DNA of 51,634 nt from the NCBI GenBank assembly GCA_946998295.1, contig CAMPYS010000010.1, forward strand, positions 1 to 51,634, given 5' to 3'. Both the position numbers and the translations under genes were made by a program. Of this stretch, positions 34,433 through 43,162 are shown in pieces. Numbering within the stretch: position 1 is the stretch's first letter; the number at the start of each line of letters is the position of its first letter. Source of the stretch: an uncultured Prevotella sp. (lineage in GTDB: Bacteria; Bacteroidota; Bacteroidia; Bacteroidales; Bacteroidaceae). The notes below the pieces were generated by a model. That model saw nothing but the letters and a program-made list of their open reading frames with translations, was not told the DNA's origin and did not search any database.

Positions 34433-36013
34433 ATGACTAACGGATTACTTCTTTGGATAGATGATGAAATAGAACTACTAAAAGCACATATAATTTTTCT
34501 TGAAAAGAAAGGTTATAAAGTTGAAACTGTAAGCAATGGAGCTGATGCTATAGAAAAATGTATTTCACAAACATTTGATTTAGTATTAATAGATGAACAA
34601 ATGCCAGGACTTTCGGGTATAGAGACCCTTCAACGTATAAAGGAAGTACAGCCAGCAACGCCTATAGTTATGGTTACAAAAAGTGAGGAAGAAGATATAA
34701 TGAATCAAGCTATAGGCTCTAAGATAGCTGATTATCTTATAAAACCAGTTAATCCAAGTCAGATACTACTTACTTTGAAGAAGAATATCCATGAAAAAGA
34801 GATATTAACGGAAGTAACACAAACTAACTATCAGCAAGAATATAGAAATATAGACTTACAAATAGATAGCTGTAAAAACTTTAAAGATTGGTCTGATATA
34901 TATAAGAGGTTAGTAAAGTGGGAATTGAATCTATCTAATGCAGATAGCAGCATGACAGATATGCTTATAAATCAGAAGAAAGAAGCCAATATTAATTTTG
35001 CAAAATATATTTCAAAAAATTATCTTAATTGGATATATGAACTATCATCTAATAAAAGATTGCATATAGATTCTGAAAGACCATTAATGAGTCCTGAACT
35101 AATAAAATCTAAAGTTTTTCCACTTATTGATAAAAAAGAAAAAGTATTCTTGATAGTTATTGATAATTTGCGGTTAGATCAATGGCGATTAATAAATCAA
35201 GAGATAGGAGAACTTTTTGAAGTAGAAGAGGATACATATCTTACTATATTGCCAACTGCGACACAATATGCGCGAAATGCTATATTCAGTGGACTAATGC
35301 CATTGCAGATAGCAAAAATGTTTCCTAATTTGTGGATAGAAGAAGATGATGAGAAAGGTAAAAATCTATATGAAGAAGATTTATTAAAAACACAAATAGA
35401 ACGGTATCGTAGGCATGATAAGATAACTTACAATAAAGTTAATGATACAAAGGGTGCAGAAAAGTTTATACAGCAACTTAATTCTTTAGCGCAAAATGAT
35501 TTAAATGTTTTGGTAATAAATTTTATTGATATGCTTTCACATGCACGAACAGAAATGAAAATGATACGTGAGTTAGCAAGTGATGAATCTGCTTATCGTT
35601 CTTTGACTATAAGTTGGTTTAAGCATAGCTTTTTCTCAGAAGTATTGAGAAAACTATCACACTCTAATTATAAAATTATAATCACTACAGACCATGGTTC
35701 TATACGTACAACACGGCCTGTAAAAATTATTGGAGATAGGAACACGAATACTAATTTGAGATACAAGTTAGGAAAAAATCTAAACTATAATTCTAAAAGT
35801 TTGTTTGTGATAAAAGAGCCAGCTAAAGCACAGTTACCTGCACCTAATATTAGCACATCTTATGTATTTGCTACAGAAAATGATTTTTTTGCATATCCTA
35901 ACAATTATAATTATTATGTAGCTTATTATAAAGATACTTTCCAACATGGAGGTATATCAATGGAAGAAATGATAGTTCCTTTAATAACGCTTACTCCTAA
36001 AAAAAGAATATAA
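34433..36013 (+). CDS. porX: T9SS response regulator PorX (REC-PglZ)
   Basis: The 526-residue protein has a receiver domain (about 5-120) with the acidic pair D10/D11, phospho-acceptor D54 in LVLIDEQMPG and a lysine in YLIKPVNP. A PglZ domain follows, with KVFLIVIDNLRLDQW near 240 and TTDHGSIRT. PorX binds sigma factor SigP in Porphyromonas and is associated with T9SS gene expression. PglZ of PorX is an alkaline-phosphatase-type domain acting on oligonucleotides in published work. Its placement between sprE and tsaE is the Bacteroidota arrangement. The partner kinase PorY is not in the window. Confidence 0.92.
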   Translation: MTNGLLLWIDDEIELLKAHIIFLEKKGYKVETVSNGADAIEKCISQTFDLVLIDEQMPGLSGIETLQRIKEVQPATPIVMVTKSEEEDIMNQAIGSKIADYLIKPVNPSQILLTLKKNIHEKEILTEVTQTNYQQEYRNIDLQIDSCKNFKDWSDIYKRLVKWELNLSNADSSMTDMLINQKKEANINFAKYISKNYLNWIYELSSNKRLHIDSERPLMSPELIKSKVFPLIDKKEKVFLIVIDNLRLDQWRLINQEIGELFEVEEDTYLTILPTATQYARNAIFSGLMPLQIAKMFPNLWIEEDDEKGKNLYEEDLLKTQIERYRRHDKITYNKVNDTKGAEKFIQQLNSLAQNDLNVLVINFIDMLSHARTEMKMIRELASDESAYRSLTISWFKHSFFSEVLRKLSHSNYKIIITTDHGSIRTTRPVKIIGDRNTNTNLRYKLGKNLNYNSKSLFVIKEPAKAQLPAPNISTSYVFATENDFFAYPNNYNYYVAYYKDTFQHGGISMEEMIVPLITLTPKKRI

Positions 36014-36042
36014 AATAAATTATCAAAATATCTTTTTATTTG

Positions 36043-36050
36043 TACCTTTG
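36043..36050 (+). promoter_or_regulatory. -7 element of tsaE
   Basis: TACCTTTG lies 51 bases before the ATG. Confidence 0.5.
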
Positions 36051-36101
36051 CTTATAATTTTCTAACACTGTTGATATAGGCAAATAAATATATAAAGAAA
36101 A

Positions 36102-36512
36102 ATGGAAATTAAAATAAACAATATAAATGAAATAAGCGAGGCTGCAAAGCTATTTATAAAAAATATCAACGAAAACAAAATATTTGCTTTTTATGGAAAA
36201 ATGGGAGTTGGTAAAACAACTTTTATTGAGGCTATATGCAAAGAGTTAGGTGTAGAAGATGTTATGACATCCCCTACATTTGCAATTGTAAACGAGTATA
36301 CTGATGGGAAGCAAAATCCTATTTACCATTTCGATTTTTATAGAATAAAAAAAATAGAAGAGGTATATGATATTGGCTATGAAGATTATTTTTTTAGTGG
36401 AAACTTATGCTTTCTTGAATGGCCAGAATTGATAGAGGAAATACTCCCTGATAATACCTTAAAGGTATATATGGAGGAAAAGCCAAATGGTACACGTATA
36501 GTGAGATTTTAA
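36102..36512 (+). CDS. tsaE: tRNA threonylcarbamoyladenosine ATPase TsaE
   Basis: TsaE helps TsaB-TsaD install t6A at position 37 of tRNAs that read ANN codons. The 136-residue protein has the P-loop GKMGVGKTTF at 32-41, TSPTFAIVNEY, YHFDFYRIKK and LEWPELIEEILP, all family landmarks. It has its own candidate promoter and is followed by a strong terminator. Confidence 0.94.
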   Translation: MEIKINNINEISEAAKLFIKNINENKIFAFYGKMGVGKTTFIEAICKELGVEDVMTSPTFAIVNEYTDGKQNPIYHFDFYRIKKIEEVYDIGYEDYFFSGNLCFLEWPELIEEILPDNTLKVYMEEKPNGTRIVRF

Positions 36513-36578
36513 GTAAGAAGTAGATTATATAATTTATATATAATATTATTATAAGATTATTTTAATAGTTTATTTATT

Positions 36579-36616
36579 GAGAGCATGTTTATTTTTAGCA
36601 TGCTCTCTTTTTTTTA
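36579..36616 (+). terminator. Rho-independent terminator after tsaE
   Basis: GAGAGCATG at 36579-36587 pairs perfectly with CATGCTCTC at 36599-36607 and is followed by nine T. Confidence 0.92.
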
Positions 36617-36703
36617 TTTAATAAGCAATTTATAGCTACCTACAAATAAGTAAATAGGACATATTATAATTAAAAATATAGAATATTCCAGCAATTTTAC
36701 TTA

Positions 36704-36711
36704 ACTTTGCC
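36704..36711 (+). promoter_or_regulatory. -7 element of the AspT-type transporter gene
   Basis: TAACTTTG lies 30 bases before the ATG at 36742. Confidence 0.6.
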
Positions 36712-36741
36712 TTCACACTTTTTATTTTTTTAAATTATATT

Positions 36742-38436
36742 ATGGATTGGTTAATTAATTTATTTACAAATCAAGAAACAGTAGCACACATAGTACTACT
36801 GTATGCGATAGTAATCTCTTTAGGAGTTTACTTAGGTAAAATTAAGATAGGTGGAATTTCACTTGGTGTAACTTTCATTCTTTTTGTTGGTATCGTTGCA
36901 GGACATATTGGTTTTACAGGTCCAAAAGAAACATTAACTTTTTTACAAGATTTTGGACTAATACTTTTTGTATTTATGATAGGTTTACAAGTTGGACCGG
37001 GTTTCTTTGAAAGTTTTGGAAAAGGTGGTCTTAAGTTAAATCTATTGGCCTGTGTTATAGTAGCTCTTGATGTATTAGTAATGTTTGCTTGTTATTTTAT
37101 ATTTTTTGACACTAATGACCATTCTAATCTTCCTATGATGGTAGGAACTATGTATGGTGCTGTTACAAATACACCTGGACTTGGAGCTGCTAAAGAAGCT
37201 ATTTCAAGTGTTTTCCCTAATGGGGTTAATTTCGATATAGCTAATGGATATGCCTGTGCTTATCCTCTTGGAGTTGTGGGAATAATAGGTGCTACTTTGG
37301 CTATACGTTTTATTTGCCGTGTAAGTATAGACAATGAAAATAAAAAACTTGAAGGCGAAGAAGGAGACGATCCACAATCAAAGCCTCATGTAATGTATTT
37401 AAAAGTAGAAAACTCTTATTTAAATGGTAGAACACTGCAAGAAATAACAGATTTCCTTAACAGAGACATTGTTTGTACTCGATTGATGAAAGATGGTGTT
37501 ATTATAGTGCCAAAGAGAGAAACAGTGTTTAATGTGGGAGATGAAATATGTATTGTATGTACAGAAACAGATGTTGAGGCTATTACTACTTTTATAGGCC
37601 CAGAGATACAAGTAGATTGGCATGAAGAAGAACAACCACAAAAGATGATAAGCCGCCGTATAGTAATTACTAATAGCAATATGAATGGAAAAATACTTGG
37701 ACAAATTAATTTCCGTTCTATCTATGGAGTAAATATTACACGTATTAGTCGTCAAGGTATAGATATTTTTGCTGGTAAAAACTATCGTTTCCAAGTAGGA
37801 GATAGAATAATGGCTGTTGGACCAGAGGAAAACGTACAACGTGTTTCTGAATTAGTAGGTAACTCTGAGAAACGTCTAAATCATCCAAACATTGCTACTA
37901 TATTCATCGGAATAGTTGTCGGACTTCTTTTTGGAAGTTTACCAATTGCAATACCGGGTATGCCTGTTCCTTTAAAACTTGGACTTGCTGGTGGACCTTT
38001 AATCATTGCTATACTATTAGGACGATTTGGATATAAATTCCACCTTGTTACATATACTACAACTTCTGCAAATATGATGTTACGTGAGATAGGTCTTGCT
38101 TTATTCCTTGCTTCAGTAGGTATTAAGGCTGGAGCAGAGTTTTGGAATACTGTAGCTCAAGGCGATGGGATGTTATACGTTTTGACAGGTTTCCTTATAA
38201 CTATTATACCTATATTGATAGTAGGAACTATTGCCAGAATTAGGTATAAGTTTAACTACTTTACAATTATGGGAATGATAGCTGGAGCCCATACTGACCC
38301 CCCTGCATTAGCATACGCCAGCTCTGTATGTACAAGAGAGGCACCAGCTTTAGGCTATTCAACAGTTTATCCATTATCAATGTTTCTCAGAATTCTTGTA
38401 GCACAACTTGTTGTATTGTTTTTCTGTGGAGCATAA
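36742..38436 (+). CDS. AspT/YidE-family antiporter with two RCK_C domains
   Basis: The 564-residue membrane protein has two halves of about five helices each (about 10-190 and 380-560). Each half contains the AspT-type re-entrant motif: GAVTNTPGLGAAKEA and GAHTDPPALAYA. Two central TrkA-C (RCK_C) regulatory domains lie at about 210-370. AspT exchanges aspartate for alanine; many Bacteroidota relatives have unknown substrates, so the substrate is open. It is a single-gene unit with its own promoter and a 20-bp terminator. Confidence 0.85.
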   Translation: MDWLINLFTNQETVAHIVLLYAIVISLGVYLGKIKIGGISLGVTFILFVGIVAGHIGFTGPKETLTFLQDFGLILFVFMIGLQVGPGFFESFGKGGLKLNLLACVIVALDVLVMFACYFIFFDTNDHSNLPMMVGTMYGAVTNTPGLGAAKEAISSVFPNGVNFDIANGYACAYPLGVVGIIGATLAIRFICRVSIDNENKKLEGEEGDDPQSKPHVMYLKVENSYLNGRTLQEITDFLNRDIVCTRLMKDGVIIVPKRETVFNVGDEICIVCTETDVEAITTFIGPEIQVDWHEEEQPQKMISRRIVITNSNMNGKILGQINFRSIYGVNITRISRQGIDIFAGKNYRFQVGDRIMAVGPEENVQRVSELVGNSEKRLNHPNIATIFIGIVVGLLFGSLPIAIPGMPVPLKLGLAGGPLIIAILLGRFGYKFHLVTYTTTSANMMLREIGLALFLASVGIKAGAEFWNTVAQGDGMLYVLTGFLITIIPILIVGTIARIRYKFNYFTIMGMIAGAHTDPPALAYASSVCTREAPALGYSTVYPLSMFLRILVAQLVVLFFCGA

Positions 38437-38474
38437 AAGTATAAAATAGATGTAATAACAAAATTAAAAGGTGT

Positions 38475-38518
38475 ATAATAAAAATAGTTCTTTTGTAAAA
38501 AAGAACTATTTTTATTAT
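38475..38518. terminator. Strong bidirectional terminator
   Basis: A 20-bp perfect stem (38475-38494 with 38499-38518) encloses the loop GTAA. Its AT-rich base gives T-rich ends in both directions. Confidence 0.85.
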
Positions 38519-38752
38519 ATGAAAGTTTATATTTACAATGTTCACTATTGGTTAGTGCTATATTGAAAAATAGATAGTTCATTTAAAGAGTAAAAAATAT
38601 ATACAAAACTGATTTGCTAAATTGTTATTTAACGACCGTATATTTAATACAATAATCTATATTTAAAAGTGTTTTTTTGCTGAAAAACAGTCTATTGTAA
38701 CTACTTAAAAAACAAACGTTTATAAAATATTCACAAAATATTAAACAACTTA

Positions 38753-38845
38753 GATAATCGTTCTACTTACATCCTTGTTGCGATTCTTATAAAAACGTTT
38801 CTGCCATCCTTATAAAAGTGTTCAGGCGTTTCTATACGAAACGTT
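38753..38845 (-). repeat. Degenerate 23-bp tandem array, copy B of a dispersed element
   Basis: Read on the minus strand this 93-base segment aligns without gaps to 14742-14834 and has the same 23-base periodicity. Three full units are visible; the middle one starts TATAAGGATGGCA and the last TATAAGAATCGCA. Both ends are conserved: AACGTTTC and ACGATTATC. About 80 of 93 bases are identical between copies by my count. It lies, like copy A, in a long intergenic region away from genes. Confidence 0.8.
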
Positions 38846-39209
38846 ATTGTGTTTTACCTTAAGAAATTTTTACACAGCTTTTGTAAGTAAATTATATTTA
38901 CAATTATTCTCTCCTAATATTTAAAATATTATTATTTATAGCAGTGGCTATTTGTCTCTTTTAAACATAATAATATTGTGTCCTTATTATATTATATTTG
39001 CAAAATAGAAGAAGACTTATAGCAGCATACCTACATAAGTATCAAGCAGTAAAGAGCATCTATAAATTATCTATCATGATTACCTAAACAGGGCGTGTAG
39101 CCCAACTATTAAAGTTGCACAAAAAGCTAAAATAATGCGCAAATTTTGTACTTGAATCTGATTTATGAAAAAAGTTTAAAATAGGGATAATACTTAAAAC
39201 GTTTTTTCC

Positions 39210-39217
39210 TATCTTTG
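39210..39217 (+). promoter_or_regulatory. -7 element of the nucleotidyltransferase gene
   Basis: TATCTTTG lies 37 bases before the ATG. Confidence 0.6.
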
Positions 39218-39254
39218 CATATTAAAGATTATATTAAACATAAATATTATAAAT

Positions 39255-40166
39255 ATGAAACCAACATTATTGCTACTTGCTGCAGGTATGGGTAGTAGAT
39301 ACGGGGGGTTAAAACAGTTAGATGGTTTAGGTCCAAATAACGAAACTATAATGGACTATTCTATTTACGATGCCATACAAGCAGGATTTGGAAAAATAGT
39401 ATTTGTTATAAGAAAAGATTTTGAAGAACAGTTTAGAAAACAAATACTTTCAAAATATGAGACACATATACCTACCGAGCTTGTTTTCCAAAACTTAGAT
39501 GCACTTCCAGCAGGATTTAATGTTCCTCAAGGACGTGAAAAGCCATGGGGTACTAATCACGCAATTCTTATGGCAAAGAATGTTATTAACGAACCGTTTT
39601 GTGTCATAAACTGCGATGATTTTTATAATCGTAATTGTTTTCAGGTTATTAGTAATTTTCTAAATAACTTGCCTACAAATTCTAAAAATAGTTATGCAAT
39701 GGTAGGCTTTAGAGTTGGTAATACATTAAGTGAAAATGGTACCGTATCAAGAGGACTATGCACAACAGATGAAAAAAATCAACTAACAACAGTGGTTGAA
39801 AGAACAAAGATAGAAAGACACGATGGAAATGTTAGATATATGAATGAGGACGAAACTTGGACTGTTGTAGACGAAAATACACCTACATCAATGAATGTAT
39901 GGGGGTTTACTCCAGACTATTTCCAATATAGCGAAGACTATTTTAAAGAATTTCTAAGCGATCCTAAAAATATGGAAAACAAAAAGTCGGAGTTCTTTAT
40001 TCCTATGATGGTAAACAAATTGATAAACGAAAAAATAGCTACAGTAAAAGTATTAGACACAACCAGCAAGTGGTTTGGAGTAACGTATCCTGAAGATAGA
40101 CAATATGTAGTAGAACAAATTCAGCAACTAATAGATAAAAAAATATACCCTAAAAAACTATTCTAA
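39255..40166 (+). CDS. Sugar-phosphate nucleotidyltransferase
   Basis: The 303-residue protein has the NTP-transferase signature LLAAGMGSRYGGLKQLDGLG at residues 6-25, INCDDFY for metal binding, and the helical TSMNVWGFTPDYF region. It resembles a nucleotidyltransferase common in Bacteroidota that is related to UTP-glucose-1-phosphate uridylyltransferases, but the sugar and nucleotide are not decidable here. The DHH phosphoesterase gene starts 7 bp later, so they share a transcript. Confidence 0.82.
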   Translation: MKPTLLLLAAGMGSRYGGLKQLDGLGPNNETIMDYSIYDAIQAGFGKIVFVIRKDFEEQFRKQILSKYETHIPTELVFQNLDALPAGFNVPQGREKPWGTNHAILMAKNVINEPFCVINCDDFYNRNCFQVISNFLNNLPTNSKNSYAMVGFRVGNTLSENGTVSRGLCTTDEKNQLTTVVERTKIERHDGNVRYMNEDETWTVVDENTPTSMNVWGFTPDYFQYSEDYFKEFLSDPKNMENKKSEFFIPMMVNKLINEKIATVKVLDTTSKWFGVTYPEDRQYVVEQIQQLIDKKIYPKKLF

Positions 40167-40173
40167 AAAGCAA

Positions 40174-41211
40174 ATGAATATCAATTTACTTAATGATACA
40201 GAACTAAATAAGCTAAAGACTATAATTAACGAAGCACAAAAAATCGTTATTTGTGCACATAAATCACCCGATGGAGATGCCATCGGGTCCTCAATAGCAT
40301 GGAAGTTATATTTAAAACAAATAGGTAAAAATAACATTACAATTTGTTTGCCTGATGCCTATCCAGATTTTCTTCAATGGCTACCTGAAACACAAGAAAT
40401 GTTAAGATATGACAAGAAACCTCAAGAGGTTCAAAAGGCCTTTGATGAAGCAGACTTAATATGCTGTTTAGATTTTAACAAAACACATAGAGTTGAGGAA
40501 ATGGAAGATACTCTAAAAAACTCAACAGCTAAAAAACTATTAATAGATCATCATTTAGATCCAGATTGTAATAACGAGATGAATATATCACATCCAGAGA
40601 TGTGTAGTACGTGTGAAATAGTTTTTCGACTTATTAACCAACTTAATGGCTATGAAGTAATGACAAAAGAGTGCGCACAAGCTATATATTGTGGAATGAT
40701 GACAGATACAGGTGGATTTACTTATAATTCTATACGCCCTGAAATATATTATATTATAAGTAAATTATTAGAGAAGAATATTGATAAAGACAAAATATAC
40801 AATAAAGTATTTCATAATTATTCTATTAATGCTCTTAAACTTAGATCGTACATAATATATAGGAAACTACAGGTAATAAAGAAACTAAATGCTGCATATT
40901 TCGTTATCACACGTGAAGAACTGAAACGTTTTCATTTCATAAAAGGGGATCTTGAAGGAGTTGTGAATATTCCACAACAAATAAAAGGATTAAAATTAAG
41001 TATATCATTAAGAGAGGATAGAGAACAACCTAACTTAGTATTAGTAAGTTTGCGGTCTGGAAACGGATTTCATTGTCAACCTATGGCTACACGTTTCTTT
41101 AACGGTGGAGGCCATGCAGATGCATCAGGGGGAAAACTGTTTTGCTCTATACAAGAGGCAGAACAAATTGCGCTTAAAGCTATTATTGCATATAAAGACC
41201 AACTAAAATAA
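40174..41211 (+). CDS. DHH/DHHA1 phosphoesterase, NrnA-like
   Basis: The 345-residue phosphoesterase has HKSPDGDAIGSS, the DHH motif LIDHHLDP, and C-terminal DHHA1 with FFNGGGHADASGG. NrnA-type enzymes degrade nanoRNA (2-5 nt) and convert pAp to AMP; related proteins cleave cyclic dinucleotide products such as pApA. Which of these applies is not decidable from sequence. It ends 6 bp from convergent sdaA, with no terminator between them. Confidence 0.88.
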   Translation: MNINLLNDTELNKLKTIINEAQKIVICAHKSPDGDAIGSSIAWKLYLKQIGKNNITICLPDAYPDFLQWLPETQEMLRYDKKPQEVQKAFDEADLICCLDFNKTHRVEEMEDTLKNSTAKKLLIDHHLDPDCNNEMNISHPEMCSTCEIVFRLINQLNGYEVMTKECAQAIYCGMMTDTGGFTYNSIRPEIYYIISKLLEKNIDKDKIYNKVFHNYSINALKLRSYIIYRKLQVIKKLNAAYFVITREELKRFHFIKGDLEGVVNIPQQIKGLKLSISLREDREQPNLVLVSLRSGNGFHCQPMATRFFNGGGHADASGGKLFCSIQEAEQIALKAIIAYKDQLK

Positions 41212-41217
41212 AAAAAA

Positions 41218-42426
41218 TTACCATTCAAAGTCTTGAGCGAGACCCCCTTCACTGGTTTCCTTATAAAGCGAAGGAATGTCATGACCTGTTTGCTTCATTA
41301 CTTCTACCACACGGTCAAAGGATACACGATGGCGCCCATCACTAAGATTTGCATAAAGCTGTGCATCTAAGGCTCGACAAGCAGCAAAGGCATTACGCTC
41401 TATACACGGAATTTGAACTAAACCACAAACAGGATCACAAGTCATTCCTAAATGATGTTCTAATCCCATTTCCGCAGCATATTCTATTTGAGATGGTGTA
41501 CCACCAAATAGCTGACAAGAAGCAGCAGAAGCCATAGCACACGCAACACCTACTTCACCTTGACATCCTACTTCAGCTCCAGAAATAGACCCATTGTACT
41601 TAACTACATTTCCAAATATTCCTGCAGTAGCTAAAGCATGTAATATTTTACGTTCAGAAAACTCATGAGCTTTATAAAGATGATACAATACAGCTGGGAC
41701 AACTCCGCAAGAACCGCAAGTAGGAGCTGTAACAATAGTTCCACCAGAGGCATTCTCCTCACTTACAGCTAAAGCATAAGCATAAACTAAACCACGTGCC
41801 TGAATAGTTTCACGATAGCCACGAGCTTTGATATAATAATTACTTGCTTTACGCGAGAGGTTTAAACTACCTGGCAAAACACCATCATTATCTAAACCTG
41901 CTTCGACAGACTTACACATACTAACCCATACTTCATGCAAATAATCCCAAATTTTATCACCTTCACAATGGTCAACATATTCCCAATAACCACGTCCGTT
42001 AGCGTCACACCAACTCTGAATATCCTTAAGATTAGTTAACTCATAAAGTGGCTTGGTAAAAAACATATCATCTTTACCTTTACCCTCCGATAAAGCACCT
42101 CCACCAATACTATAAACAATCCATTTAGATGTTACATTTTTTAAAGCGTCAAAAGATTTAAATAACATACCGTTTGTATGAAATGGTAGCACTTCGTCAG
42201 GTTTCCAAATTATCTCACAAGGAGCAATTTTGGTTAAGACCTCTAAAATCGCAATATCTGTTAAGTGACCCTTACCTGTTGCTGCTAAACTTCCATAAAG
42301 AACAACTTCAAATGAAGCAGCATCAGCATGCTTAGAGGCAAATACTTCTGCTGCACGATGAGGCCCCATAGTATGACTACTTGAAGGACCTTTGCCTATA
42401 CGATATATCTCTTTTAATGAATTCAT
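41218..42426 (-). CDS. sdaA: L-serine ammonia-lyase, single-chain
   Basis: The iron-sulphur L-serine dehydratase converts serine to pyruvate and ammonia. The 402-residue protein has an N-terminal beta domain starting RIGKGPSSSHTMGPHRAA and a catalytic alpha domain with TAPTCGSCGVVPA and TCDPVCGLVQIPC, which supply the cluster cysteines. The two domains are fused, as in E. coli SdaA. The start at 42426 is preceded on the minus strand by TAATTTTG at 42477-42484, a plausible -7 element. Confidence 0.94.
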   Translation of the reverse strand: MNSLKEIYRIGKGPSSSHTMGPHRAAEVFASKHADAASFEVVLYGSLAATGKGHLTDIAILEVLTKIAPCEIIWKPDEVLPFHTNGMLFKSFDALKNVTSKWIVYSIGGGALSEGKGKDDMFFTKPLYELTNLKDIQSWCDANGRGYWEYVDHCEGDKIWDYLHEVWVSMCKSVEAGLDNDGVLPGSLNLSRKASNYYIKARGYRETIQARGLVYAYALAVSEENASGGTIVTAPTCGSCGVVPAVLYHLYKAHEFSERKILHALATAGIFGNVVKYNGSISGAEVGCQGEVGVACAMASAASCQLFGGTPSQIEYAAEMGLEHHLGMTCDPVCGLVQIPCIERNAFAACRALDAQLYANLSDGRHRVSFDRVVEVMKQTGHDIPSLYKETSEGGLAQDFEW

Positions 42427-42476
42427 ATTATATATATTATATAGCTCTTGCCTAATAACATTTATTTAAGTTCACA

Positions 42477-42484
42477 CAAAATTA
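42477..42484 (-). promoter_or_regulatory. -7 element of sdaA
   Basis: On the minus strand TAATTTTG lies 50 bases before the ATG. Confidence 0.45.
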
Positions 42485-42935
42485 ATAAAAAAAACCATTA
42501 TGTTTTATAAGATAAAAAAATAAGCGACTATTTTTTATAAATTAATAAATAACTTTAGAAATATATTGATATTTAATAAAAACGTAAGATATTAAAAACA
42601 AATAGTTCTATTTGTTTTTGCGTAAACTCCTATTTTTACAATACAGATATTGTGTATCCCATTTACCCTTTGGAAAATTATTAAATCTTTTGTAAATTTT
42701 TTAATAGGTGTATAAAGGGGGTAAAAAAAACTTTAATAAGGAAAATAACACTTTCCCTCCTTTCTAAAAATCTATTTTTTTTATACTTTATGTTATTACA
42801 AAAGTTCATTTTTTAATATAATTTACTATATAATATAGCTGTTAAAACAGTATAAAAGTAAGAATAAAACACATTTATATCAAAAAGAAACAATTATATT
42901 ACAGCTAAACTTAACTAACTTTAACTATAATATAA

Positions 42936-42967
42936 TTGTAAATTTATAGATATATTTATTACCTTTG
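42936..42967 (+). promoter_or_regulatory. Promoter of the candidate small RNA
   Basis: TTG at 42936-42938, a spacer of about 21 bp and TACCTTTG at 42960-42967 match the Bacteroidota consensus. Confidence 0.6.
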
Positions 42968-42971
42968 CAAT

Positions 42972-43066
42972 GTGTTTTTCATGGTATTAGATTATTAAGG
43001 TTTGGAGGTGATCGTCGTGAGACAGTCAATCCCTTTCGTCCCAACTTTTTGGTTGGGACAATTTTG
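42972..43066 (+). ncRNA. Candidate small structured RNA of about 95 nt
   Basis: Downstream of its own promoter lies a stem-loop, GATCGTC-GTGA-GACAGTC at 43010-43027, closed by a GNRA-type GTGA loop (one G-U, one C/A mismatch). The terminator-like hairpin GTCCCAAC/GTTGGGAC (43038-43045 with 43052-43059) with loop TTTTTG is followed by AATTTTG. ileS has its own TTTG/TATCTTTG promoter 50 bases further on, so this is probably an independent RNA rather than the ileS leader. No start codon and frame of any length fits inside it. I could not tie it to a named RNA family. Confidence 0.5.
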
Positions 43067-43092
43067 TATTATATGATAAATAAAATTAGTTA

Positions 43093-43124
43093 TTTGGTTT
43101 TTACATATAATATTTTTATCTTTG
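43093..43124 (+). promoter_or_regulatory. Promoter of ileS
   Basis: TTTG at 43093-43096, a 20-bp spacer and TATCTTTG at 43117-43124, 38 bases before the ATG. Confidence 0.75.
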
Positions 43125-43162
43125 CAACCTAACTTATTAGATGAATTGAAAAACAAAGTATA

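Larger units (their letters stand above)
38519..39254. other. 0.7 kb non-coding region with second repeat copy
   Basis: No credible coding frame is present. The region holds copy B of the dispersed repeat (38753-38845, minus orientation) with weaker similarity to the flanks of copy A over roughly 38690-38947. It also holds a possible -7 element TATATTTG at 38993-39000. GGGC-GTGTA-GCCC (39091-39103), followed directly by AACT...AGTT, could form a small structured RNA. The nucleotidyltransferase promoter is at 39210-39217. Confidence 0.6.
42427..43162. other. 0.7 kb intergenic region with small-RNA candidate
   Basis: The left part is AT-rich with no coding frame. It contains an inverted repeat ACAATA-CAGA-TATTGT at 42638-42653, and a longer loop where TTTACCCTTT near 42660 could pair imperfectly with AAAGGGGGTAAA near 42715. 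The right part holds a complete small transcription unit (42960-43066) and the separate ileS promoter at 43117-43124. Confidence 0.6.

Noticed and set aside
42972..43162. T-box or similar aminoacyl-tRNA sensing leader for ileS
   Set aside because: No T-box sequence or specifier arrangement, T-boxes are not known in this phylum to my knowledge, and ileS has its own promoter downstream of the hairpin.
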